In this document: positions 45,847 to 58,000 of the stretch, one piece after another
How positions within the stretch are numbered: position 1 is the first letter of the stretch
Layout: each line of letters starts with the position of its first letter
Assembly (NCBI GenBank): GCA_944474755.1
Contig: OX104112.1
Coordinates: 92,641,756 to 92,705,755, forward strand
Direction of reading: 5' to 3'
Source of the DNA: Limnoperna fortunei
Lineage: Eukaryota > Mollusca > Bivalvia > Mytilida > Modiolidae
DNA length: 64,000 nucleotides
Program-made: the position numbers and the translations under genes
Notes under the pieces: model-generated
Told to the model about the DNA's origin: nothing
The model's input: only the letters and a program-made list of their open reading frames with translations
The model's database searches: none

Positions 45847-48289
45847 TTTTTGTTTACATGTAAACATTAGGCGAAGGTTACGATAAATTTCATTGGCTGA
45901 TGTTGACTCCGGTCACCGCCAGATGGCGACACTCAGACCCGAAAAATATATATGTATGTTGTCAGGGGTGATGATGGAGCGAACGCGGACTCAGAACCCC
46001 TGACTTGGGAGGATGAAAATTTTAGGACAAAATTAAAACTTTCTTAGCCGAAGTCTTAAATAAAGGTTACGACAAAAAGTTACTTTCATTTTCACAGCGC
46101 CCTAATGTTCTGTCCTTAATTTTTAAAAAGGATGACCCTCTTTCGTTTGATAATTATCGCCCAATGTCACTTTTAAATAAAGATTTAAAATTTTGTTATC
46201 ATAACTTCTATCGCAACGTTTAAAAAAAGTTCTTCCAGATATTATAAATGAAGACCAACTGGTTACATCAAAAACAGATTTATAGGTTTTAATCTTAGAC
46301 AAATTCAGGACGTTATAGACTACGCAGAAGAATATAATATCGAGGAAGCCATAATTTTTGTAGATTCCACTAAAGCGTTCGATTCAATAGAATGGGACTT
46401 TATGTTTATTACACTAAAACATTTCGAATTCAACGAATCATTTATTAGATGGGTACAGACACTATATAATAATATTCAAACATGTGTTCTGAGTAATGGG
46501 TGGGTATCAGATTTTTTTTAGAACTCTAGAGGCATTCGTCAAGGTTGTCCTTTATCTGCTCTATTATTTATTTTAGCCGTCGAAATTATGGCATTAAGAC
46601 TAAGAAGCAATAAGCTTATCAAAGGGATACAAATTAAGTTAGACAAAAAACCTCATAGTATTAAAATATCACAATTAGCAGATGATACTACATTATATTT
46701 ATGTTCAAAACTAGAAATATCAGCCGCGCTTAACGAAATTGAAATATTTGGCTCTTTATCTGGTCTAAAGCTTAATAGAAGCAAAACAGTGGGAATTTGG
46801 ATAGGGAGGCTTAAAACATTGCAAGGACAAGGTAGAAGGAATACATTGGGAAGAAAGTGCTATAAAAACTTTAGGTATGTACTTTGGACATAATAAACTC
46901 GAATGCGATAAACTAAATTGGGAAAGAAAATTTCAGCAAATAAAAATTATGCTTCATTCTTGGGAAAAAAGAAATCTGTCAATGATAATAAAGTCATTAA
47001 TTTTAACAAAACTTGCATTTCTAGGAAGTTCCCATTCGGTCCCACATAAATATAAAAAAGAAATTGAATCGTGTTGTTTTAAATTTATTTGGAAAGGAAA
47101 ACAAGATAAAGTCAAAAAGAAGCACTATTACTAACAAATACGAAAAGGGGGGTTAAATATGATAGACTTCGATAGTTATTTTCAATCACTTAAAGCATCA
47201 TGGGGAAAAAGACTTATAAACGGAAAGTTCGCAAATTGGAAAATTATTCCAGCAAAATATTTCGGAAATTCGGAAAAAAGTGGCTAGTTTTTAACATGAA
47301 CATAGACCCCATTAAAACCCTTCCAAATCATGATAAAATTCCCGATTTTTTACAGAGATGTAATTGCGTGTTGGATAAAAACACGTGGAGGACCAATAGG
47401 AAAACCAAAATCTTTTAAAGATATCAGAAAAGAAATCATTTGGGGAAATAAATTTATTAAAAATGGCCAAAAAACTATTATTTTTCATAACTGGATAAAC
47501 AGCGCGCTAATATTCATAAATGATATTATAGATAAAGAAGGCAAGGTGTCAAGTACTTTCATTTTTCAAAAATTAAATGCAAAGACAAATTGGGTTTCTG
47601 AATTCTCTACTTTAAAGAAAGCAATTCCAAAACATTGGAGATCGTTGTTAACTGACAACAATTCTATTTATACTACTGTCAACTTTTTAAAAAATAAAAT
47701 GATATGGAATTCTCAATGTGTCATTTTATTTACCATTAATCGATTTTAAAACTACTGAACCCGTCGGTGTCAAAAAATGGGTAAAACATTTACAGTTTGA
47801 AGAAAAACCAAATATGTCAGACGTTTATAAAATTTATTTTCTTTCTTTTACAGGAAAATAAATTTAAAGTTTTTTGATGGAAATTACTACAATTTATTCT
47901 TCCAACAAAAACGTTGCTTAAGGTTTGGAAAATTACTGAATCAAGTTTATGTAACTACTGTCAAATGGAAGATTATGAACATTTTTTATAACATGTAAAT
48001 ATTTATTACATTGTGGAACCAAGTTAAACAATTTTTTGAAACAAAACAATTTCGAAATAAACATAACTCTGAATTATTTAGTGTTTGGATACAAATTGTT
48101 TGATGAGACATATGACTTCAACTATGTTCTATCAATCTTGCATGCACATGAATTCCTCTTGTATACGTAAACTGTATGGTATCCGTCATGAATTATGTGT
48201 CAATATCTTTCACAGACAATTATATGTTTGTACTCTCATAAACTTTAAAACAATTTTGATAAAAGCAAGAATATGTTGATATGCCCACC

Positions 48290-50454
48290 CTTTCGGAACA
48301 CCAACGATCGCTTTGTTGTTCAGGAGAGGAAGGACGGGTCGTGTTGCTGATGTGTTTTTGGTATTTGTTGTGTTTTGAGATTATAAAATTTTTGTTATAA
48401 CCTACATTTTTTCATATTACTGCTCGGCCATTTTTTTCTATGAAATGCGTACTGTCATTGTGGGTCAAATTAAAAAAATTTAAAATCTAAAACGAATTGA
48501 GCGTGTGCCTGGAATTTTTGTGTTATAATAAATTTTGAAAAAAATATATCTTTCAAAATTGAAATATCTGTATAAATTGAGGAATTTAGTATGTGTATAT
48601 TTCAGATTTAGTAAGCGAAAATATCCAATGATACTATACAATTTAAAATGAATTCGTATACAATAAATTTTAATTCAAGGAATGTGAACCACATTTAACT
48701 GCATATTTAATGTATTTTGAGTTAGGTCTTATTTCTAGTAATGTTCGGAAACGTCAAGTCTATATGCGCCCAATTTAAACACCATTTCCAATTTTTTAGG
48801 CTTACCCAATATTTGGAAATCCAAGGCAAGTCGCTTTCTCACGTACTGACTGTTGGCATACTTATAGATATTGTATTGTTTTCATGAATGTTCAATAAAT
48901 TAAAACAGCTAATTTGAACGCTGTTTATTAAATACAACAATCCAATGCAAAAATTAGTGGCGAGAAAACAGCGTGTTGACCACTTCTTATATTTTTAACG
49001 TTTTGCGAGAAAAATAATGACCGATAACATTACCCCAAAAGATATTTAAATTTTTTTCCTTTGATTAGTGTGTGCAGGATAACTAAAAAAATTTTGCTAG
49101 TTGTGTCTCATTGTATTAGGTGTAAATTCTTGCACGGAATTTCTGGCAACCAATCAATATAGAATATTAAAAACAATGAAACCACGAAAATACAAGTGTA
49201 TACACGGTAGGTTAGTAGAAACATAGCGAGAACGGGACCAGCCGCCAGTTAACCTAAAAGACTTGTATGTTTATGATGAAAAGATAGAATCTTAAACAAA
49301 TCGAGTAGAAAAAAGTTTTATTTGAAACGGTAGCATTTTACCTGTTTTATAAAACATCACAAATAACTAGTTCCCGAAAAATATTTTTCCCATAAATGTT
49401 TAAGTGACCGTTTTTTGGCTTCATTAAAAAGCCAAGGCCTGATCAAATTCTTAGTCATTTTAACTATGGGTTTACTTACAAATTTTATTTTCCCATAGTG
49501 CAGTGTATTAGTTTAAACATAATGTAATTGTCTGTTAATAGGATAGGAGCAATAAAACTAAAAAAGGTTACCAAAGAAAGTTTAGTTTTTGTTCAATAAA
49601 AAACTGTGTTCTCGTCGCTGTCCACTTATTAGTGTTTTTGTTGGGTTTTTTTTTGTTGAGCTAAAACACCATACAGTTCTGTTTTGTAAATGCTAATTTC
49701 GGAAAATAATAAAGTTAAATTACAAAAATATATTTTTATGATTTATTATAAAAGAATAATAAAATATATTGGAGTATTAAGAGGGCTTTATTGTAGCTTG
49801 AAAAATAATTGACTTACTAAATCGACTTAATGTTGGTATCACTATTCTGTTTGGACCTACAATAAAAGTTAAATTTATAGACAAGCAAACAAGTGTGTGA
49901 GGACTTTGAAGTGCAAGCAGAAAAGAACAACAGGATAAGAACAACCTGACTTACTTGCATGTTGTGTCCAAATAAACTGTGATTTTGGGAATAAAATATC
50001 AAGCCTGACAGAATTACATGTACTTTGGAAGTCAAATCGGAATGAAATATTTGATTGATATGCTGAATACAAGTTAAAACAGTTAATTACTGGATATTAT
50101 ACGAAGTCAACTTTAACAATGAAATCATTATAGTGAACAACATGGAATTTTTCAACTTATTTACCAATGTACCTAACCTCACGATAAACAGATATAATTA
50201 CATGTGTATACTCTTAAGTAGAATCTATCAAACTAAGCAATGACGTGTAAATTTCACTTACATGTACTGTGTCCTTGAATAGTAAAGACATCTCCTACTC
50301 CGTGATTTGCTGATAATAATAATTCGTAACGTAAAAGCAACAAAACACACATACAAGACATTCACAATAAAAGTATGTACTAAGCCTATCGATATCAAAT
50401 GGTGTAAGTTTTTTAAATAAACAATGATAAGTAGCATGATCGATTACATGTCCC
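48290..50454. other. AT-rich DNA, no feature
   Basis: After the LINE end no coding, RNA or repeat signature was found. Minus frames at 49817-50072 are unsupported. Confidence 0.4.
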
Positions 50455-50472
50455 TGGAACGTATAAGTTAAC

Positions 50473-50705
50473 AAAACGCACGATGCACGAACGATGTACG
50501 AACGATGAACGGACGATGTACGGACGATGTACGCACGATATACGAACGATGTACGCACGATGCACGAAACGATATACGATACGATATACGATAGAAACGG
50601 TGTGACGGCGTTTATCGTTTTAATAGATCGTTTCGTATATCGTATGGTATATCGTATCGTGCAACGTTTCGTTTATCGCATGGTTTATCGTATGGTGCAT
50701 CGGTT
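50473..50705. repeat. Foldback array of ACGATG/ACGAAC units (left)
   Basis: Units like gcacgaacgatgtacgaacg give way to the complementary atcgtttcgtatatcgtatg after about 50600, so the array forms a long imperfect hairpin. Open frames through it read as low-complexity Tyr/Arg/Val repeats and are not genes. Confidence 0.85.
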
Positions 50706-50739
50706 CTTACCTCGTCATTGCAGGGTTGAATGATTTTTC

Positions 50740-52159
50740 TTGGTATAAATGGTTTATTTTTTAGTATTTTCTTCAGTATTAATTTTACTAGATACATAAT
50801 AATTTAAAAGGTACTTAATTGATAACGGAGAACAATCATGTGCGTAAAATTTAGCATCCATATATAACGCTATGTATTTTGTTATGGAACTTCGTTGATT
50901 AATAACATTACTGTAACCTCTGTTTTAAATAAATTTAAAAAATATAACTTAAACCTTATCTACATTTCTTAATAAAAGCGTTTACATTCATTCGATTGAA
51001 AAAGCCGACAAAGTTAAACAATTCTGTAAAGTGTTAAAGCAGTAACTCCTATACATGTACCTTTCATCAAGTTCCTAACTTACTAAATGCGCCAGTCATT
51101 TACTAATTGAAACATTGATGCGGTTAAAAACAAATATAATTAAACGTTTTCTGTTGCCGCATTAACCTGAAAATTTCCTTTTGTGCTGAGGGTAAATTGA
51201 TTCAAAATAAATCTTAGATCCATATCATCAAATATGTACTTTGTTTATATGTTAATTTAAATATTCATAATTCCCGAAAATAAGCTAAAATATTGCTTGC
51301 TGGAAGTCAAGCAATCCATCCATCAATAAATCAAATATTCATATATTCAGCTATAATTGTTTATTCTTTAAGCTTTATTTTTTATTCATTAATATTACTG
51401 ACACCTCTTTCTTAAATTTAAAATGATCGTTAACTATATTCACAGACGCGGTTTTTATACAGTAGTACTAAGTGTTAAACTATAAAATTGTTGTCACTTC
51501 ATGTTCTTTGTTTTAGATAGAACTATTTTTTTGTTTCTTAAATACATCTACTGGTTGCTTGTGTGTCTTAGGTGGTAAATAAGTGTGCGTCGCCGCGATA
51601 ACTTACCAATCGTAAAGAATGAAACATTTGTATATTTTATGACAGGTAATTTTGCGCGATCATCCAAGACAACGATTCAGATTCATACTCTATAATGTAA
51701 TTCATCTATTTGCAGTTATGAATTTAAAAGAAGTGTCTTTTAACAAGACGTTTTTTGTCCCTGTTGTAAATATCGTAAAACTGTATGTAGCGTTGTGAAG
51801 GATAATTCTTCTTTATTGTCGAAAGTATACCAAACTAGCTTTAAAATCGAACACATTAAATCTTTACATAGGACGACAGAGAGAATCTCCGACCCTGGAC
51901 AAGTACCTGACAAACATGAATTCAAATCGAGTGCACCATTTGTTTTCCCGCACGAAACAATACGTATGCATTTATAACATAGAGAATTCAGTTAGATAAC
52001 ATCTGAGCTGATCAATCAAACTTAAAAAAATAACAGTAATGTACTGCGATTTAGGTCAGACAATTCCACTCGCCACAATGTCTTTACAGTTCAATGCGTT
52101 GTTAATACACTTTAAAGCTCAAATATTAGCACTTAAGTATAGGTTTTTTTATTACCTGA
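50740..52159. other. No gene; traces of a SINE B tail
   Basis: At about 51275-51340 a decayed family B end is seen (aataagctaaaatattgct, then atccatccatcaataaatc). The rest is AT-rich with unsupported short frames. Confidence 0.45.
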
Positions 52160-52350
52160 AAAATAATTTGATTTCTTGTTTGAAGTTATAAGCCACTTTC
52201 AGCACTTTTCAGCATTGGGGGGGGGGGGGGGGGGGGGGGCGGCTCGAATTTTTAATGGAGAAGGAAAGGAATAGCGAGAACCTGGTGGAAGCCCTTAACT
52301 TTTCGGCAAGGAAAGAGGGATGAAGTCGAGAACACTTTTTAGTTAGTGTT
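52160..52350 (-). repeat. Decayed family A SINE carrying a G23 run
   Basis: Family phrases aagccactttcagcactttt and gagaacctggtggaagccc flank a run of 23 G at 52217-52239 in the place where the copies normally read atggcgtccagttttt. Confidence 0.65.
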
Positions 52351-53304
52351 TAGTTGCATAGTATTTGAATATTTCTTCACAGCACTTTAATAATACAAGA
52401 CCAAAGATGCATTTTGTGTTACAAACCTACGTTTTCTCTAAATAAATTTCAATTTATACAATAAAATTTTAAAAATAAGCACGAGACGCGTGATTCGGTA
52501 TGCACTATAAAGTTAGTTGAAAATTCGAAAACGTAATTTTATTGTAATTATTGTTACATGTACTATGTATAATATGATACTACGTGTCATTTACGTGTAG
52601 CTGCCTGGGGTGCATGGTGCACCAGTAAGATACGCTAATTGTTAATATGTTAATTGCAATCAACACAGGAAATAGAGGATAACGTGTACCTTTGAAGGGA
52701 TTTTATTACAGTGTAATTTATATAATAACTTGATTATCTTTTGATAATTACTCTAATTTCGGAGTAACGATGTCATACGGCCGACATCATATTTAGTTGA
52801 TGGAAAGGTGGAGATACGTGTATTTATTTTAGATATCTTGTAAACTATCTGTTAGGGAAGACAAAGAAAAAACTCTTCATTGTCGGTATTTATATTTCAT
52901 CGTTTTGATAGAATGTTATTAGACATACGAGTAAATATTGTGGATTAATGTTATAATTTTAAATATTCGGATGCAAGCGGTTATATTCAAAGTTCGAACA
53001 AATACATCGTTTTCGTTTAATTTCAAACTAGCATAGGTACTTATGAAAAATCCTTATATTTTAACAAACATAATAAACTAGTCCCCCTTGTTACATGCGT
53101 ATGCAAAACCAGGCTCCTACACATATGTACAAATACTCATCCATAAGACAGCTCAAAATTAAATATAGAAAAAATATAAAAAGGTTATAAAATCATTTTA
53201 GGAGTGTCTCATACATGCAATTACGCACAAAAGCTGAATTAATTAACTCCTTTGATTGTTTTATGTCGGCGGAGCTACATTACTGTAGCTATTGTACATA
53301 CACA

Positions 53305-53463
53305 TTACATACATTATGTGTAGGTACAACTACTTGTATCACGTCGAGACAGTTGTGTACATTCGTATCACTACGAGACGCGCAGCGTCGAGTTGTGATG
53401 CGGAATGTATGCAACTGTCGAGACGTGATACAGGTAGTTGTACCTACACTTAAATGTATGTAA
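53305..53463. repeat. 159-bp GC-richer palindrome
   Basis: The arms ttacatacattatgtgtagg and cctacacttaaatgtatgtaa, with gtacaactac, cacgtcgagacagttg and their complements inside, are centred on gcgcagcgtc near 53384. The arms pair over about 75 bases with some mismatches. An ORF at 53215-53463 is a by-product. Confidence 0.9.
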
Positions 53464-54339
53464 TAAGTTTATCTACAATTAAGAAGTATAAAAAGAGTCG
53501 AACAAAACTGAATGTTTAAAATTTTAAATTTAACATTCAACGAAGCATTTGTTTATAAAATATAGGCCTTAACGTCACGCGTATTATGACGTCATATCTC
53601 ATTCATAAAATGAAAGTCACTCACCGAATCATTGGTTATACCATTCATTGTGACGTCAAGAAGTAGTTCCGACAAAAGTACATCTTGTATCACATATATA
53701 GATGATACAAGGTTTTGTATCACATAGGTTTTATCAATCGCTAATTTTCCAGATTTTGGCGAAATACATACTTAATTTTAGATAAAAAAGTGTAACAGTT
53801 ACTGCTATCTGTAGCATCTACTATAAATATTTTATTTATAATTTATCAATGAATTTATTTAATTTAAAAAATCGGTATCACATCGCCTGTTCAGTGTACC
53901 CGTTTATTACGTGTATCATTTAAGTGCATATATAAACTACACATAAATGATCAGGTACCCTAGGACAATGTCGGTTTAACAGCTCATGAGATAGCTTGTG
54001 TTCTTTTTTTATAAACCATATTGACTTTAAATAAAACTTTGTTGTATGTTCCGATGTATTCGTATCGACTTAAAGAAAACAATTTATTTATTTATTTATT
54101 TTTTTTTAATTTATTTATTTATACTCAATTGCAGTTTATATTCTGTAAAAATAAAATTCAGATCCTGTTTAATGCAATAAACTTTTTTACATCAATGATT
54201 CAAAGTTATTTAAAAACTATTAATGCACAGTTATTATCCTTAGAGCAGAAATATGTTATTTAATGTTGCAGTTTACTAAACATAAATAACGATATACATG
54301 TAAAATCAAATTACCCAAGCATTATACAATGTACGCTAA

Positions 54340-54583
54340 TTTGACAGAACAACAATATGGCGAACGATAACGCAAACGATAAACCATACGATGTATGATA
54401 AACCATACGATATACGCTAACATAAACGGAAAACCATAAGATAAACGATAGAACAAACGATCCACCATACGATGCACGCTGGTTAAAACGATGCACGTTA
54501 TACGGTACCATATACGAACGATATACGAACGATGTACGGACTTTGTACGAACGATAAACGCACGATGTACGAACGATAAAATC
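54340..54583. repeat. Foldback array of ACGATA/ACGATG units (right)
   Basis: Units such as aaccatacgatgtatgataa and cgaacgatatacgaacgatg mirror the array at 50473-50705. Minus-strand frames here are low-complexity and not coding. Confidence 0.82.
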
Positions 54584-54822
54584 GTTAACTTATACGTTCC
54601 ATGGACTGTAGTCATTTTAATATTTTAAATCAAAATATCTTTTGTTAGATCAGCAAACAATCTGAACCAAATAAATTTAAAGATTAAATTGCGTATTTCC
54701 ATAATTATACTCGATATGTAGTAATGCTTCCTATACTGCGTTTAGGGCATTTTATATAATTCAGTGATGTGATAAAGGTCCTAAAATATAATAATATAAC
54801 AGCTTGATTGGCTATTGCCAAT

Positions 54823-55024
54823 TTATGACTGTTCTATAGTGAGCATTAACCTACTGTATCCCCAATGGACAGAAAATTTTTCAGGTGCATAGTAGAATGC
54901 AGGTTTTTCTTCAGTCTCTATGTAGCACCTGTTGACAGTAGATACCATCATCCATCCAGTGGAATCACATTTATATTTTCCTGCATTTTCACTGACATAG
55001 AATTCGCGAAAGAAATCTGGATCT
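54823..55024 (-). CDS. Gene B exon 10: end of the novel C-terminal domain
   Basis: After the acceptor cttttctccag (phase 2) the exon encodes DPDFFREFYVSENAGKYKC, then GWMMVSTVNRC and PAFYYAP, and ends TIEQS and TAA at 54823. Two cysteines and the G-W-M-M-V motif stand out. It resembles, from memory, the end of uncharacterised secreted invertebrate proteins with G-W-x-V-V and a late Cys. No named family is claimed. Confidence 0.74.
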
Positions 55025-58000
55025 CTGGAGAAAAGAAAGAATATATACACATTCATTAAGTTATAGCAGGTCATGATGACTTAGATCACTTGAAAATTTT
55101 TTTCTGCTTACATACATGTACACAAACCAATCCACTGAATTAGAATTTTCTGCATGCATATTGAAATAACATATACAAGTCAGCTTAAAACACAACAAAC
55201 GAATATAAACCAACCTTTCTTTTATTTCTCCTTATTTTTGTTTACGAGATCACATGTTAATGTTTCAGATATGACCCTCAAACCAGCTAAATACAAAGCG
55301 TAAGCAGTGAGGAACACCGTATCTGAAGGAGTTGAAGCTAGCTAGCCAGCTATTAAATGTAATATCGATACAAAATGTACGTTCATTTTATAAACTAAAA
55401 CTTAAGTTCAGATTCTTGTTTTTTTGTCTGTAACAGTTACTTTATTCTGATTAACTGTAATGGGTAAACTATTCTTTGAAACTTACTGTAATGGTTTCAT
55501 AAATAATTTTTCCGTAATACATAAAGATGGAATTTGTTTCATAATGTGACCATGCCACGTTTTAAACATTCTAGTATATGCTTAAAACATTGTACAAAAA
55601 TATAAAACTAAACTTGTATAAATAACTACAGGATACTTACTTTGACATGTTAAAGTACTGTTTTGTTGAGTCGATCCAGGATGATTTAATTATTCTATCT
55701 GGGGTAAACCAACTCATTTTGTTAGAACCCGTTGCATTGAACAAAATAAATGCTTTTCCAGCTCCATCTTTGTACATGGAAACCTTGATCTAAAGATATA
55801 AATGACAGGATTATACACAAGTGCAATTTTAGGACTAGTTTCCTTCAAATACATTGTCAATACTAGGTCATTAATATAACTTCAGTAATTGATTTTACCA
55901 ACCCATCACATATTAAAACTTTTATTGTACTTATATACGGCGTCACTTACTGGATCTTGTACTTTCGAATTACTTTAGGCCACCCCAAGGTTTAATGGTG
56001 TAAGTTTTCCTTCTTTGGTTTCAATAATGATGTCTTTTGATATATCTTGCCAAGTATTTGTCTTTACCTATTGATTCGCGGTTTTTAAAAATATCGTAAT
56101 ATTGTTTGCCTAGCTTAATTTCAAACTACGCTTTACTGTCTTGATCAACAGACTGGATGATTTGCAGGTTCTTAGAATTCGACACTCGAGTGTTCGCGTG
56201 TGGAGGATGAGGTACGCCCCTCACGTTGGAGGGCAGTCAGATTATTACATATAGTCCTAACAAACATCTTTAAGAGTGTAAAGATCCTTCCAAGATAAAT
56301 CTCTTATAGTATTGAAAAAAGTAGATAACTTGTATCCTGGAATAAAACTCAATTTTCTTTCCCTACTCAATACTTTATAAGTTTTTTGCATTTGATCCAT
56401 CTAATTTTATCGTTAGCCTCTTTGTTCTCGACAAATAAAATTAAGGTTGAAATAATGCTTGTTCGAGTCAAGAAAAACATTTTGTCAATCCAAATCATTG
56501 CAAACATGAGATAATTCACAGATATACGATGAAAACTAGTGAAAAATGAAAATTAAAAAAATTGTTATAAAGTAGAAAAACGAATAAAGCGGAAAACAAT
56601 TTGCATTTAAATTGTAATATTTATATAACCATGGTATATTTGATGACTTTTTTTCCAACCAGTAATCATATATTGTGGATGTACTGATAGCTAGCAAGTT
56701 ATTTTATAATGGCAGGGTGAGCACGACTCGAACCCTAATTCAGTAGAATTGTTATTTGCTAGTTTTTATGCCTTTCTTTCCAATAAAATCTGGACGCCAT
56801 GACAGAGCTGATAAGTAGCTGACAGTGGTGGTAAAAAAAAAAACAAAGATGATAAAAAGTTAAAAGATCAATGGATAAAGATGGACGAAAAAAGAGGTCT
56901 GTTAATCTTTAAATCTAGGTTTAAGTAAAATATTTGAAATCAGCTAAATATTTACCTTGTCTAAGCACAAGTCTGGCCAGTTATTGGACAAACTAGACTT
57001 GTAATGTGGGGTCAGAGAGTAAGCACCTGACTGGTTTTCGTTGATTGTTTCGTTAGAGTTCCACAACTCAAAAAGATCGGTGATTCCAGGAGGATATGTG
57101 CCAACTCCTGCAACACCTTTCATCAAAAGCACATAAGTAACAGTTGGCGAAGGAGCTATGAAAAAATAAATCCACCTCATTTTAAAAAATTCATTTTGTT
57201 TCGTGAAAATTGTTGCTGTGTTATACTGATAACCACAAAAGTCTTACTTCTTAACGTTAAAAACTTTTCTGTTTATATGGTGTGAATCAAAAACGTTTTG
57301 ATGTAACAATTAAAAAAGGAATAGTAATAGTATACATAGGAATTAAATGACACAATATCTGTGACACCAGACCTGACGACAGAGACATTTAAATAAGTCC
57401 GCACAATTACGTGCGCAATATGGTTGTCAGTTAGGCAGGACCTAGATTTGCAAATACAATGTAATTACTATTTACGCATGCATGGAGCATTAACTTCTGA
57501 TTGAGAAGTGTTTACACATATTGACATTTGAATCACACGTCAAAAACAAATAAAAGAAGATAAAGGGATTTTGTTATATTTTGCAACTTGCGCGCTATAG
57601 TGATAAGACCGCAGTTAACAATGTTAATTGCATGAAAAATAAAGTCTCCTTGCAATATACCAGCGCTATAAAATTAAAATTAAATAACTGCTACTCCATT
57701 AGTTTTCTTTATATACTTGCAAAAATCCTGTTTAGCACTAGCTAGTTGTCGTTGTAATTTCTTATCGGGAATCTTAATAGGTCGTGCGGAAAGCATATTA
57801 CGATGAATTGTAAACTACGTGAGTGCTTACGCAAATTGGTGTAATTTCGTGTTTTACAATATTGTTAAATTTATTGTAATAAATTAAACACCTTCTCATT
57901 TCAAAAAGCCAGTTTGTGTACCTAATCCGAGTTTATTCAAAACCTATTTGATTTGAATTTAGTTTCGACTGTACTACACGGGATAGGTAAATAAGTGTCC

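Larger units (their letters stand above)
41650..46015. mobile_element. 4.37-kb DNA transposon with perfect 83-bp TIRs
   Basis: The ends 41650-41732 and 45933-46015 are exact inverted copies starting catcctcccaagtcaggg. Each TIR can itself fold (gtcagggg pairing with cccctgac). The insertion is flanked by aaaatttt on both sides (41642-41649, 46016-46023). Removing the element and one copy of the 8 bases joins the host LINE in frame, LEFYQKF to DKIKTFLAEV, with one TAG between where Trp would be expected. An 8-bp duplication fits hAT or P superfamilies. No transposase is visible inside, so it is non-autonomous or gutted. It carries a nested MITE and a SINE. Confidence 0.93.
40198..48280 (+). 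pseudogene. L1/Tx1-like LINE, split by insertions
   Basis: The ORF2-like frame starts near ATG 40198 (NVINLCTLNVKGMHNRETIS), an APE-type endonuclease opening. It goes on with EGDFNESIKP near 40570, FTWRRKDSLQASRIDYILIS and TDHQSVFLTF near 40720-40865. Up to about 41640 it reads KSHVLDGLTLEFYQKF, then is cut by a 4.37-kb transposon. It resumes at about 46024 with KTFLAEVLNKGYDKK, DNYRPMSLLNKD, FVDSTKAFDS, GIRQGCPLSALLF and QLADDTTLYL, and ends with WKLLQFILPTKTLLKVWKI and a C-x2-C zinc-knuckle-like NYCQMEDYEHF near 47955-47990. Stops and frameshifts are scattered, so it is dead. The blocks fit the L1/Tx1 group. Confidence 0.87.
50455..54601. mobile_element. Candidate 4.1-kb TIR element with subterminal ACGATG repeats
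   Basis: ggaacgtataagttaac at 50456-50472 is exactly inverted at 54584-54600. Next to each end (50473-50705 and about 54340-54583) lie dense arrays of 10-12-base units such as tacgaacgatg and gcacgatgtacg. These are partly palindromic, so each can fold on itself. Between are a SINE, a 159-bp palindrome and plain DNA, with no transposase. The alternative is two separate oppositely oriented copies of one small repeat. Confidence 0.55.

Noticed and set aside
50295..50797. Tyr/Arg/Val/His-rich proteins on both strands
   Set aside because: They are read from the ACGATG foldback array; similar by-products exist at 54311-54615.
56944..57180. Start codon at 57180 (MRWIYFF) for the novel domain
   Set aside because: The sequence before 57155 is a strong polypyrimidine acceptor, and phase 1 matches the preceding EB exon exactly.
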